A stretch of 64,000 nucleotides of DNA, from NCBI RefSeq assembly GCF_030866805.1, contig NZ_CP133019.1, positions 806,001 through 870,000 on the forward strand, given 5' to 3'. The notes beneath the pieces are model-generated. The model ran no database searches, was not told the DNA's origin, and worked only from the letters and a program-made list of their open reading frames with translations. This document shows positions 34,001 to 42,898 of the stretch, piece by piece. How positions within the stretch are numbered: the stretch's first letter is position 1; every line of letters begins with the position of its first letter. A program made the position numbers and the translations under genes. This DNA is from Microbacterium terrisoli. Its GTDB lineage: Bacteria > Actinomycetota > Actinomycetes > Actinomycetales > Microbacteriaceae.

Positions 34001-35405
34001 GGTGACGTCCCCTGGGGTGGTGGAGATTCCGATGGGTTGGTCTGCGTCGTAGACGTGGGTGAGCCATCGTGCGATGGTCAGTGAGTACCGATCAAAGTCA
34101 CTCACAGAAAGACACAAAGCACGATGGCTCTAGACCAGTCTGCCCTCCTCGAGCTCCTCGGGGAACTGAAACTCACCGATGTCACTGACCGGATCCGTGT
34201 CGCGACCGAAACGCTCTATCAGGAGCTGATCGATGCGGAAGCGGCCGCGTTCATCGGCGCGGCCCCGTATGAGCGATCCGCTGGCCGGGTGACTCAGCGC
34301 AACGGATCCCGCCCGAAGACCGTGTCCACGACGGCTGGGGATCTGGAACTGCGGATCCCGAAACTCCGGCAGGGGTCGTTCTTCCCGTCGCTGCTGGAGC
34401 GCCGGCGAAGGGTCGATCAAGCACTGTTCGCGGTGGTGATGGAGGCGTACGTCCACGGCGTCTCAACGAGGAAGGTCGATGATCTGGTGAAGGCGCTGGG
34501 TGCGGATACCGGGATCAGCAAGTCCGAGGTGTCGCGGATCTGCGCGAACCTGGACGAGGACGTCGCCGCGTTTCGGGACCGGCCCCTGGCGGACACGACC
34601 TACCCGTATGTGTTCCTCGACGCGACCTACTGCAAAGCAAGGGTCGGACGGCGGGTGGTGTCCCAGGCGGTGGTCGTCGCGATCGGCGTCGCCGCGGACG
34701 GACGCCGCGAGATCCTCGGGTTCGAGGTCGGGGAGACCGAATCGCAACCGTTCTGGACCACGTTCCTCCGATCGTTGAAAGCACGCGGTCTGGATGGTGT
34801 GAAGCTGGTCATCTCCGACGCTCACACGGGTCTGATCTCGGCGATCGAGACCGTGTTCGCCGGGTCCGCGTGGCAGCGGTGCCGGGTCCATTTCATGCGC
34901 AACGTACTCTCGAACGTTCCCAAAGCGTCGGGGCCGATGGTCGCGTCGATCATCCGCACGATCTTCGCCCAGCCCGACACCGAGCACGTGTTCACGCAGT
35001 TCCACGAAGTCGTCCGGATGCTCACCCGCTCCCACCCGAAGATCGCGGACATGCTCGAGAACGCGAAGGATGACATCCTCGCGTTCTGCGGGTTCCCGCA
35101 ACAGCACTGGCGGCAGATCTGGTCCACGAACCCCCTGGAACGGCTCAACAAGGAGATCAAACGTCGCACCGACGTCGTCGGCACATTCCCCAACCCCGCC
35201 GCCCTGCTGCGCCTCGCTGGGCACGTCCTGATCGAGCAGCACGACGAATGGGACGGCGCCGACCGCCGCTACTTCTCCGAGCACTCCATGAAGCTGTTGT
35301 TCGCCGAAGCCGAGGAGGTGGCCATCCCCGAACTCAACGCGGCATAATCACAGAAGCTGATCCCGCACGGTGTCGAGAAACTCCACCAACCAGTGGGACG
35401 TCACC
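34001..35405 (+). mobile_element. Complete IS256-family insertion sequence
   Basis: 1405 bp bounded by imperfect terminal inverted repeats of about 29 bp (GGTGACGTCCCCTGGGGTGG on the left, GGTGACGTCCCACTGGTTGG inward from the right; about 24 of 29 match). It is flanked by the 9-bp duplication CACCGGGCG at 33992-34000 and 35406-35414. An 8-9 bp duplication and a single transposase gene fit the family. The intact ends and duplication suggest recent insertion. Confidence 0.92.
34124..35347 (+). CDS. IS256-family (mutator-type) transposase
   Basis: 407 residues, full length for the family. Early motifs are RNGSRPKTVSTTAGDLELRI and PKLRQGSFFPSLLERRRRVD. The DDE core has YPYVFLDATYCKAR (first Asp), KLVISDAHTGLISAI (second Asp) and WQRCRVHFMRNVLSNVPK, and the conserved end WSTNPLERLNKEIKRRTDVVG supplies the Glu. 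No frameshift or stop, so probably active. It catalyses cut-and-paste or copy-out transposition of the surrounding element. Confidence 0.96.
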   Translation: MALDQSALLELLGELKLTDVTDRIRVATETLYQELIDAEAAAFIGAAPYERSAGRVTQRNGSRPKTVSTTAGDLELRIPKLRQGSFFPSLLERRRRVDQALFAVVMEAYVHGVSTRKVDDLVKALGADTGISKSEVSRICANLDEDVAAFRDRPLADTTYPYVFLDATYCKARVGRRVVSQAVVVAIGVAADGRREILGFEVGETESQPFWTTFLRSLKARGLDGVKLVISDAHTGLISAIETVFAGSAWQRCRVHFMRNVLSNVPKASGPMVASIIRTIFAQPDTEHVFTQFHEVVRMLTRSHPKIADMLENAKDDILAFCGFPQQHWRQIWSTNPLERLNKEIKRRTDVVGTFPNPAALLRLAGHVLIEQHDEWDGADRRYFSEHSMKLLFAEAEEVAIPELNAA

Positions 35406-36085
35406 CACCGGGCGCCTCGCGTCGCCGGGGTGCGGGCGCACGCGGTCAGGCCCGCAATGGCGGCTCAGCAGCAGCATCCGGTGCACGGGTTTCGCGTGGC
35501 GACCCCGGCATCCACGTGGGCGATGACCGGCGCGATGCGGCTGCATGTGTACGATTTGGTCGCGATCGCCGACGCGTTCGCGCACATCCGGCGCCCGCCG
35601 CATTCGCGGCCGTGGCAGAAGGTGGCTCCGCCGCTGACCACGATCGCAGATCTCGTGACGGCAGTGGATGCCGGGCGCCGGGCGGGAATCGCCGACCTGC
35701 GCGCTGCGCTTCCGCTCGTGCGAACGGGTGCAGCGTCGCGGCCCGAGACGTGGACGCGCCTCACCCTGATCGACGCGGGGCTGCCCGAGCCGGTGCTCGA
35801 CCATGACGTCTTCGACGCGGTCGGCCGTTTCGTCGCCCGGGTGGACATGGCGTATCCGCGTCTGAGGATTGCGATCGAGTACGAGGGCACGCACCACAAC
35901 ACCGACGCACAGTGGGAGGACGACATCGATCGCTATGCGCGGCTCGAAGCGGTCGGCTGGCGGGTCGTGCGGGTCAGCAAGTCTGCGGTGTTCGGCGACC
36001 CCGGCGTGCTGATCGCGCGCGTTCGCGCCGCCCTGGCCGAACGCTCGCGATGATCCAGCCTGCAGCCGGTGCGCGCCCCGTCTTC

Positions 36086-36137
36086 AGTCGGCACTTGTGA
36101 CCGGTGTGGAGCTGTCGCGCGGTAACAAGTGCCGACT
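36086..36137. repeat. AGTCGGC-family intergenic dyad, copy 4
   Basis: AGTCGGCACTTGT (36086-36098) and ACAAGTGCCGACT (36125-36137) form an exact 13-bp inverted repeat. Pairing continues imperfectly through GACCGG/CGCGGTAA, leaving a short loop. Confidence 0.8.
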
Positions 36138-36173
36138 CGACATTCGGCGCTGCGGCCGGGGCGGAGCGAGTTC

Positions 36174-36223
36174 AGTCGGCGTTTGTGACCGGTTTGGGTG
36201 CGGTCGGCGGTAACGAGTGACGA
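36174..36223. repeat. AGTCGGC-family intergenic dyad, copy 5
   Basis: AGTCGGCGTTTGTGACCGG starting at 36174 faces the degenerate arm CGGTAACGAGTGACGACC ending near 36225. It follows copy 4 by 36 bp in the convergent gap 36054-36288, which holds no gene. Confidence 0.6.
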
Positions 36224-36288
36224 CCGAAGTTCGAGTGCGGGGCGTCGAGTGCGGGGCGTCGACGGCGGGGCGGAGCGTCTCCCGGCAG

Positions 36289-36963
36289 TCAGCGCTCCAG
36301 ATCGTGCTGCAGGCGACGGGCCACCTCGGCGGCCGGCATCCGGCGAGGGAAGACGGCGACGAGCATGTCGTCGGGGGCGGGTTCGGCATCCTCTTCGAGC
36401 ACACCGAACCGACGCATCGCGTCGTTCAGCGCGTCGCGCAGCACCGAGGTCGGCACGCGCTTGGACCCGCGGATCAGCCTGCGCAGCACATGGTTGTGGA
36501 TCGCGGTGACGGTCGCGGCGAAGCTGACGGCATCGACCGGATCCAGTCCGGGCAGCGCTCCGCGCAGATACTCGTCGAACAGCCGCTCGTACCGGAAGAC
36601 CGTCACGATCTCGCGTTCGCGCAGCGCCGGCACCTGGCGCACCACCGTGTAGCGGCGGCGGGCGAGCTGGGGGTCCGAGGCGAAGTGCCGGTACACCTTC
36701 AGTGAGGCGTCGCGCACCGCCGTCCACGGGTTGTCGTGGGGTGCGGACAGATCGTCGCGCAGCATCGCCAGCAGCACTTCGTGGTCGGCGAAGATCACGT
36801 CGTCCTTGCCGCCGAACTGACGAAAGAACGTCGAGCGCGACATCCCCGCCGCCTGCGCGATCTGCTCCACGCTCGTGGACTCGAACCCCTGCTGCGCGAA
36901 CAGGTCGAGTGCCGCGGACATGACCGCGGCGTGCGGACGTGCAGCGCTCGATGACGTGGGCAT
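36289..36963 (-). CDS. TetR family transcriptional regulator
   Basis: 224 residues. The DNA-binding domain reads AAVMSAALDLFAQQGFESTS, then VEQIAQAAGMSRSTFFRQFG and KDDVIFADHE. The ligand domain (about 80-190) has HFASDPQLARRRYTVVRQVP and AVSFAATVTAIHNHVLRRLI. The C-terminal tail includes EEDAEPAPDD. It is divergent from sucCD and separated from it by 170 bp, so sucC control is possible but unproven. Confidence 0.85.
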   Translation of the reverse strand: MPTSSSAARPHAAVMSAALDLFAQQGFESTSVEQIAQAAGMSRSTFFRQFGGKDDVIFADHEVLLAMLRDDLSAPHDNPWTAVRDASLKVYRHFASDPQLARRRYTVVRQVPALREREIVTVFRYERLFDEYLRGALPGLDPVDAVSFAATVTAIHNHVLRRLIRGSKRVPTSVLRDALNDAMRRFGVLEEDAEPAPDDMLVAVFPRRMPAAEVARRLQHDLER

Positions 36964-36969
36964 GGTACG

Positions 36970-36975
36970 AGATTA
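36970..36975 (-). promoter_or_regulatory. -10 box TAATCT of the TetR gene
   Basis: Six nt before ATG 36963 on the minus strand. Confidence 0.5.
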
Positions 36976-37049
36976 GTCGCGGGATGCCGCAGCCCACGGC
37001 ATCCCGCGGTGCACATGCCGTCGGGTCAGGGACTCACAGACGCGGGTAG

Positions 37050-37089
37050 TAGGCTGGGGGATTGGTCGATTTATCTCGACATCGAGACG
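37050..37089 (+). promoter_or_regulatory. sucCD promoter with downstream operator-like palindrome
   Basis: TAGGCT (37050-37055) predicts a start near 37062. At 37074-37087 lies TCTCGACATCGAGA within TATCTCGACATCGAGACG, which matches the centre of the icd operator (TATCTCGATATCAAGATA) at 13 of 18 positions. Located about 12-25 nt into the transcript, a bound regulator could block elongation. Confidence 0.55.
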
Positions 37090-37133
37090 TTTTCGCCTCG
37101 TCATCCCGCATTCGTCCCAACGAAGGATCGCAC

Positions 37134-38297
37134 GTGGATCTCTACGAGTATCAGGCACGAGACCTGTTCGAACAGTATGAGGTGCCGGTGCTCCCCGGCA
37201 TCATCGCCGACACCCCAGAAGAAGTGAAGGCCGCGGCCGAGAAGCTCGGCGGCGTGGTCGTCGTCAAGGCCCAAGTCAAGACCGGCGGCCGAGGCAAGGC
37301 CGGCGGCGTCAAGGTCGCCAAGAACCCCGACGAGGCGTACGAAGCCGCCAAGACGATCCTGGGCCTGGACATCAAGGGCCACGTCGTCAAGCGCGTCATG
37401 GTCGCCGGTGGCGCGCGCATCGCCCGCGAGTTCTACTTCTCGGTGCTGCTGGATCGCGCCAACCGCACCTACCTGTCGCTGTCCAGCGTCGAGGGCGGCA
37501 TGGAGATCGAGCAGCTCGCGGTCGAGAAGCCCGAGGCCCTGGCCCGTGTCGAGGTCGACCCGCTGACCGGAATCGACTCGGCCAAGGCGCTCGAGATCGC
37601 CAAGGCGGCGAAGTTCGACGACGAGTTGGCGCCCAAGGTCGCCGAGGTGTTCGTCAAGCTGTTCAACGTCTACAAGGGCGAGGACGCGACGCTGGTCGAG
37701 GTGAACCCGCTCGTGCAGACCGAAGAGGGCGACATCATCGCGCTCGACGGCAAGGTGTCGCTCGATGACAACGCGGCGTTCCGCCACCCGAACCACGAGG
37801 CGCTCGAAGACGCGTCGGCCGCCGACCCGCTGGAGGCCAAGGCCAAGCAGCACGACCTGAACTACGTCAAGCTCGACGGGCAGGTCGGCATCATCGGCAA
37901 CGGCGCGGGCCTGGTCATGTCCACCCTCGACGTCGTCGCGTACGCGGGAGAGAAGCACGGCGGCGTGAAGCCGGCGAACTTCCTCGACATCGGCGGCGGC
38001 GCTTCGGCCACCGTGATGGCCGCGGGGCTGGATGTCATCCTCGGTGACGAGCAGGTCAAGAGCGTGTTCGTCAACGTGTTCGGCGGCATCACGTCGTGCG
38101 TGGCCGTCGCGCAGGGCATTCTCACGGCGCTGGAGATCCTCGGCGACGCCGCCACCAAGCCACTGGTCGTGCGGCTGGACGGCAACCAGGTCGAAGAGGG
38201 CCGTGCGATCCTCGCCGCTGCCCACCACCCGCTGGTGACCTCGGCCGCCGGTATGGACGAGGGCGCCGACAAGGCCGCCGAGCTGGCCAACGCCTGA
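37134..38297 (+). CDS. sucC: Succinate-CoA ligase, beta subunit
   Basis: 387 residues from GTG 37134 with AAGGA 6 nt upstream, matching the family's [20 protein letters not shown] start. The ATP-grasp domain has [17 protein letters not shown] and the EVNPLV metal-binding residues. The CoA/dimer half has [30 protein letters not shown] and [11 protein letters not shown]. With SucD it interconverts succinyl-CoA and succinate with ADP or GDP phosphorylation in the TCA cycle. An in-frame TTG exactly at the predicted transcription start (37062) would extend the protein by 24 residues, but these are not conserved-looking. Confidence 0.96.
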   Translation: MDLYEYQARDLFEQYEVPVLPGIIADTPEEVKAAAEKLGGVVVVKAQVKTGGRGKAGGVKVAKNPDEAYEAAKTILGLDIKGHVVKRVMVAGGARIAREFYFSVLLDRANRTYLSLSSVEGGMEIEQLAVEKPEALARVEVDPLTGIDSAKALEIAKAAKFDDELAPKVAEVFVKLFNVYKGEDATLVEVNPLVQTEEGDIIALDGKVSLDDNAAFRHPNHEALEDASAADPLEAKAKQHDLNYVKLDGQVGIIGNGAGLVMSTLDVVAYAGEKHGGVKPANFLDIGGGASATVMAAGLDVILGDEQVKSVFVNVFGGITSCVAVAQGILTALEILGDAATKPLVVRLDGNQVEEGRAILAAAHHPLVTSAAGMDEGADKAAELANA

Positions 38298-38324
38298 GCC
38301 TGCGACGAGATTAAGGACAAGAGA

Positions 38325-39227
<903 letters not shown>

Positions 39228-39240
39228 GCAGGGCGTTTCG

Positions 39241-39293
39241 AGAGGCGGATGCCTCGACCCGCACATCGTGCGGCCGTCGAGGCATCCGCCTCT
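39241..39293 (+). terminator. Long hairpin after sucD
   Basis: AGAGGCGGATGCCTCGAC (39241-39258) and GTCGAGGCATCCGCCTCT (39276-39293) are a perfect 18-bp stem with a 17-nt loop, 13 nt after the sucD stop, followed by TGTCGTG. Confidence 0.8.
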
Positions 39294-39340
39294 TGTCGTG
39301 GTCTGGCCGCGGTCGCGGCGCCTCCACGCTGCGGCGGCGG

Positions 39341-39346
39341 TAGCGT
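39341..39346 (+). promoter_or_regulatory. -10 box TAGCGT of the deazaflavin oxidoreductase gene
   Basis: Six nt before ATG 39353. Confidence 0.5.
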
Positions 39347-39352
39347 GAGGTC

Positions 39353-39793
39353 ATGGGATTGACCGGAGAATACCTGCCGAGCACGGCGGAGTGGGCGCGC
39401 ACGCAGGCCGAGACGTTCGAGGCGACTGCGGGCGCCGAGGCGAACACGATGAAGGGCAGGCCGATCATCGTGCTGACCACCGTGGGCGCATCCACCGGAG
39501 CGCTGCGCAAGACGGCGCTGATGCGCGTGGAACACGATGGGCACTATGCGGTCGTCGCATCGAAGGGCGGCGCGCCGAAAGAGCCAAAATGGGGTAGCAA
39601 CGTGCGCAAGAATCCGCACGTCGAGCTGCAGGACGGCGCCGTGAAGAAGGATTATCTCGCGCACGAGGCATCCGGCACGGAGCGTGACCAGTGGTGGGAA
39701 CGCGCCGTCGAGGCGTGGCCCCCGTATGCGGACTATGCGACCAAGACCGACCGTCTGATCGCGGTGTTCGTGCTCGACCCGATCGAGGACTGA
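39353..39793 (+). CDS. Nitroreductase family deazaflavin-dependent oxidoreductase
   Basis: 146 residues, typical for the Ddn/F420 split-barrel family. [20 protein letters not shown] stands where Ddn has GRKSG-x-[24 protein letters not shown] and [18 protein letters not shown] are characteristic, and [30 protein letters not shown] is the family end. Members reduce quinones, nitroimidazoles or other electrophiles with F420H2. Physiological substrate unknown. Confidence 0.9.
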   Translation: MGLTGEYLPSTAEWARTQAETFEATAGAEANTMKGRPIIVLTTVGASTGALRKTALMRVEHDGHYAVVASKGGAPKEPKWGSNVRKNPHVELQDGAVKKDYLAHEASGTERDQWWERAVEAWPPYADYATKTDRLIAVFVLDPIED

Positions 39794-39826
39794 CGCCCAG
39801 CGGCGCATCCGTCTGCCGGGGCGGGT

Positions 39827-40237
39827 TCAATCCTCGTAGCCGAGGAGCCAGCGCACGCCGAACCGGTCGGTGACGCGGCCGTCGTGTGCGCCCCAGGGGC
39901 GCTGCTGCAGCGGGTCGTCGACGACCCCTCCCTCGGACAGGGCGGCGAACCAGCGCTCCATCTCGGGTCCCTCTGCCGTGCCCAGAAGAGCGAGCAGGAT
40001 GCCGCTGCCGGCGGCTGCCGGCCCACCCACCGAGGACTCACCGCCCGCCGCATCGGAGGCGAACAGGCTGACGGGCCCGTTCAGCATGCCGTGGGCGACG
40101 GCGTCGCCGGGGCCGTCGTCACGGCCGAACTCGGCGTAGGTGTTCAGCCCCATCTCGCCGCCGAAGACCGTCCGGTAGAAGGTGAGCGCCTGTCGTGCTG
40201 TGCCGTCGAAGTACAGATACGGGGTGAGACCGGTCAT
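39827..40237 (-). CDS. VOC family protein, PhnB-like
   Basis: 136 residues from ATG 40237, which has TAGCGT (40245-40250) 7 nt upstream. It matches the PhnB-like group by MTGLTPYLYFDGTARQALTF, YRTVFGGEMGLNTYAEFG, HGMLNGPVSLFASDAAG, a gly-rich LALLGTAEGPEMERWFAALS and QQRPWGAHDGRVTDRFGVRW. Function unknown; these are often mis-annotated as methyltransferases. Confidence 0.88.
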   Translation of the reverse strand: MTGLTPYLYFDGTARQALTFYRTVFGGEMGLNTYAEFGRDDGPGDAVAHGMLNGPVSLFASDAAGGESSVGGPAAAGSGILLALLGTAEGPEMERWFAALSEGGVVDDPLQQRPWGAHDGRVTDRFGVRWLLGYED

Positions 40238-40244
40238 CTGCGCG

Positions 40245-40250
40245 ACGCTA
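40245..40250 (-). promoter_or_regulatory. -10 box TAGCGT of the PhnB-like gene
   Basis: Seven nt before ATG 40237 on the minus strand. Confidence 0.5.
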
Positions 40251-40327
40251 GCATGCCCGACGGACACGCGAACAGCGCTCACCTGCACGGGGTGATCTTC
40301 TGCGCCGGGCCGATACTCTGTGCCAGC

Positions 40328-41710
40328 ATGGCACCCGACGGAGGGGGTCGTATGGCGGGCGGGGACGAACTGACCGCGCTGCGTGAGCGCATCGCCGAAC
40401 TGGAGGCGCAGAACCGGGCACTGGTCGCAGACGGCACGGTCGCGGCATCGGCCGCACCAGAACCTCGGGCGCCCAAGAGGCGCTGGCGCACCCCGGTGTC
40501 GATCGTGGCGATCGTGCTGGCGGCCCTGCTCGTGCCGATCGCCGTGCTGGGCACGTGGGTGCGTGTGCAGCTGGTCGACACCGATCGGTTCGTCGCGACC
40601 TTCGCCCCGCTGGCCGACGACCCCGCGGTGCAGTCGTTCGTCGCCGACCAGGCGATCACGGCGATCAACGACAACCTCGACATCTCGGGGATGATCGACA
40701 ACGCGTTCGACGGGCTCGCCGAGTTGAACCTGCCGCCGCGGGCGAAGGCCGCGCTCGGGCTGCTGCGGGTGCCGGCGAAGCAGGGAGTGCAGTCCCTGAT
40801 CGATCAGACCGTGACCAAGCTCGTCGCCTCGCCGGCGTTCGCCGACATCTGGCAGCAGTCTCTGCGCCGGGCGCATTCCCGCGCGATCGCGATCATCCAG
40901 GGGCAGCCGGGCACCGCGATCGACCTGGACGAGAACGGCACCCTGTCGATCGACCTCGGGGTGGTCGTCGACCAGGTCAAAGCCGCGCTGCACAAGCAGG
41001 GTATCGGCATCGCCGACATGATTCCGAAGATCGACAAGACGATCCCGATCACGACGTCCGACTCGCTCGTGCTGATCCGTACGCTGTACCAGGTCGCCGT
41101 CGCCGCGGGCTACTGGCTGCCCTGGGCCGTGCTGGGGCTGGTCGTGCTGGGTCTGGTCGTCGCCCGCAACCGGATGCGGGCGGTGGCCTGGACCGGGGCG
41201 GGCTTCGCCATCGCGCTGCTGCTGCTGGCAGCAGGGCTGGGCACCGGACGCCTGTTCTTCGTGGGCAGCGTGAGCCCCTCGCTCATGCCGGCCGCCACCG
41301 CGAGGGTCGTCTTCGGACAGCTGACCGAGCTGATGTTCTCGACGATCGCAGCCCTGGTCATGCTGTCGGTGCTCGTGATGATCGGCGGCTGGATCGCCGG
41401 ACGGTCCTCGTCGGCGCGAACGACACGCGGGGCGGTGGACGGCCTCTTCGCCCACGCACGGCGATTCTTCGACGCGCACGGGATGGACACGCGCGGGGTC
41501 GGGCGATGGCTCGATCGCTGGCGCGCTCCGGTGCTGATCGCGGTGATCGTGATCGCCACGCTCGCCGTGTTCGCCTCGCGGCCGGTCTCGACCGCCGCTG
41601 TGGTCATCGCGGCGGTGTGCATCGTGGTCGCCGTGATCCTGATCGAGCTGCTTCGTCGTCCGGCGGCGGAGGGCAGCCAGGACGCGGGCGCGCCGAACAC
41701 CGGGCTCTGA
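40328..41710 (+). CDS. Membrane protein with large extracytoplasmic domain, unknown function
   Basis: 460 residues. A short coiled-coil-like N-terminus (ELTALRERIAELEAQNRALV) precedes a first helix near residue 60 (VSIVAIVLAALLVPIAVLGT). About 220 external residues follow, with LVDTDRFVATFAPLADDPAV and IDLDENGTLSIDLG. Five more helices end in VVIAAVCIVVAVILIELLRR. The RVQLVDTDRFVATFAPLAdDP pattern is seen in actinobacterial membrane proteins without assigned function. TACTCT (40314-40319) lies 8 nt before the ATG chosen; a second ATG is 24 nt further. Confidence 0.75.
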   Translation: MAPDGGGRMAGGDELTALRERIAELEAQNRALVADGTVAASAAPEPRAPKRRWRTPVSIVAIVLAALLVPIAVLGTWVRVQLVDTDRFVATFAPLADDPAVQSFVADQAITAINDNLDISGMIDNAFDGLAELNLPPRAKAALGLLRVPAKQGVQSLIDQTVTKLVASPAFADIWQQSLRRAHSRAIAIIQGQPGTAIDLDENGTLSIDLGVVVDQVKAALHKQGIGIADMIPKIDKTIPITTSDSLVLIRTLYQVAVAAGYWLPWAVLGLVVLGLVVARNRMRAVAWTGAGFAIALLLLAAGLGTGRLFFVGSVSPSLMPAATARVVFGQLTELMFSTIAALVMLSVLVMIGGWIAGRSSSARTTRGAVDGLFAHARRFFDAHGMDTRGVGRWLDRWRAPVLIAVIVIATLAVFASRPVSTAAVVIAAVCIVVAVILIELLRRPAAEGSQDAGAPNTGL

Positions 41711-41725
41711 GCCGTCGGTTGCCTC

Positions 41726-41731
41726 TACGAT
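41726..41731 (+). promoter_or_regulatory. -10 box TACGAT of the HerA-like gene
   Basis: Six nt before ATG 41738. Confidence 0.5.
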
Positions 41732-41737
41732 GAGCGC

Positions 41738-42814
41738 ATGAGCAACGAGTTCACGATCGGCACGCGCTTGGATTCCGCCACGACTGCGACGTTGCGCGCG
41801 CCGCGGCTGAACCGTCACACGTTCTGGTGCGGGCAGAGCGGCTCCGGCAAAACCTATGCGCTCGGGGTGCTGCTCGAGCAGATCCTGCTGCACACGCGCC
41901 TGCCGCTGGTCGTGCTCGATCCCAACTCCGACTTCGTGAAGCTGAACGCGGTGCGCCCGGATGCTCCGGCTGATGTGGCCGCGCAGCTGGCGAGCCGCGA
42001 CATCCGGGTCCTGCGCATGGATGGTGACGACCCGCTGCGCGTGCGCTTCATGGATATGGACATGCGCTCGCGCGCGGCGGTGCTGCAGCTGGACCCGGTG
42101 CTGGACGCCGAGGAGTTCAACGCCATGCTCCGCCTGGACAGCGCCCTTGTGCTGGGGCTGGACCGGCCGCTGATCCAGTGGCTGCGCGAAGGCGACGATC
42201 CCCTGTTCCCGCGCATCGCGATGCGGCTGGAGAACCTCGGCATCGTCGACTGGGAGCTGTGGGCCTGGGGCAACCGCGGTGTCACCGAGGTGATCGACGA
42301 GAAGGCCGACGCGACCGTCGTCGACCTCGGCGGTCTCGGGTCCGCCGCGCAGCTGCAGACCACGGCTCTGGCCGTGCTCGACCGGCTCTGGGCGCAGCGG
42401 CACGAGCGCATCGCGCGGTTGATCGTCATCGACGAGGCGCACAATCTCGCCGCGCCTGAGGCCGACACGCCGCTCGCGCGCGCTGTGCGCGACCGGATCG
42501 TGCAGATCGCCGCCGAAGGCCGCAAGTACGGCATCTGGCTGCTGTTGTCGACCCAGCGCCCTTCGAAGCTGCACCCCAATGTGATCTCTCAGTGCGACAA
42601 CCTGGCGCTCATGAAGATGAGTTCTTCGCGCGACCTCGATGAACTCGGTCAGATCTTCGGGTTCGCTCCCGAAGAACTGCTGCAGCGCTCGCCGGGGTTC
42701 GCGCAGGGCCAGGCCCTGTTCGCGGGCGGCTTCGCACCCGAACCGCAGCTCGTGCAGATGGGCACGCGCCTCACGCTCGAGGGCGGCAGCGACGTGGCGG
42801 TGCCGGTGCGCTGA
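41738..42814 (+). CDS. HerA/VirB4-like ATPase (DUF87-type)
   Basis: 358 residues. Walker A is GQSGSGKT (32-39) directly after a beta strand, FTIGTRLDSATTATLRAPRL starts the protein, LVVLDPNSDFVKL is the HerA-type D-P-x-x-D region, and RLIVIDEAHNLAAPEADTPL is Walker B with catalytic Glu. KYGIWLLLSTQRPSKLHPNV ends with sensor and arginine-finger residues. HerA-like ATPases translocate DNA or pump substrates; without a NurA partner here the role is open. It converges on the permease gene across a hairpin. Confidence 0.85.
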   Translation: MSNEFTIGTRLDSATTATLRAPRLNRHTFWCGQSGSGKTYALGVLLEQILLHTRLPLVVLDPNSDFVKLNAVRPDAPADVAAQLASRDIRVLRMDGDDPLRVRFMDMDMRSRAAVLQLDPVLDAEEFNAMLRLDSALVLGLDRPLIQWLREGDDPLFPRIAMRLENLGIVDWELWAWGNRGVTEVIDEKADATVVDLGGLGSAAQLQTTALAVLDRLWAQRHERIARLIVIDEAHNLAAPEADTPLARAVRDRIVQIAAEGRKYGIWLLLSTQRPSKLHPNVISQCDNLALMKMSSSRDLDELGQIFGFAPEELLQRSPGFAQGQALFAGGFAPEPQLVQMGTRLTLEGGSDVAVPVR

Positions 42815-42827
42815 GAGCGTCCCGGAC

Positions 42828-42850
42828 TGCCGCCTCACGCGGAGGCGGCA
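42828..42850. terminator. Hairpin between convergent HerA-like and permease genes
   Basis: TGCCGCCTC (42828-42836) and GAGGCGGCA (42842-42850), 9-bp perfect stem, 5-nt loop. It may serve both strands. Confidence 0.6.
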
Positions 42851-42898
42851 TCCACGGGTCGATGACCGGGATGCCGCGTCTGCGCCGATGCGTGCGGG

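Larger units (their letters stand above)
33605..36053 (+). pseudogene. DUF559/Vsr-like endonuclease-fold gene interrupted by an IS256-family element
   Basis: The left part (33605-34000) and right part (35415-36053) join in frame when the IS and one copy of the target duplication are removed, giving a 344-residue protein. The N-terminal part has a winged-helix-like start (AFGVVDARRKGVSAARLRRR) and FYSGITAAVAWGAPLPRGL. The C-terminal part reads RVDMAYPRLRIAIEYEGTHH, then RYARLEAVGWRVVRVSKSAV, the PD-(D/E)XK-like pattern of DUF559 proteins. Actinobacteria carry several such genes of unknown role. The right part has an open frame from inside the IS (35370), so a truncated C-terminal product is possible. 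Confidence 0.85.

Noticed and set aside
34001..36053. A larger genomic island or prophage around the IS element
   Set aside because: Only one transposase and no integrase, phage or transfer genes are seen; flanking genes are housekeeping and the host gene is restored on excision.
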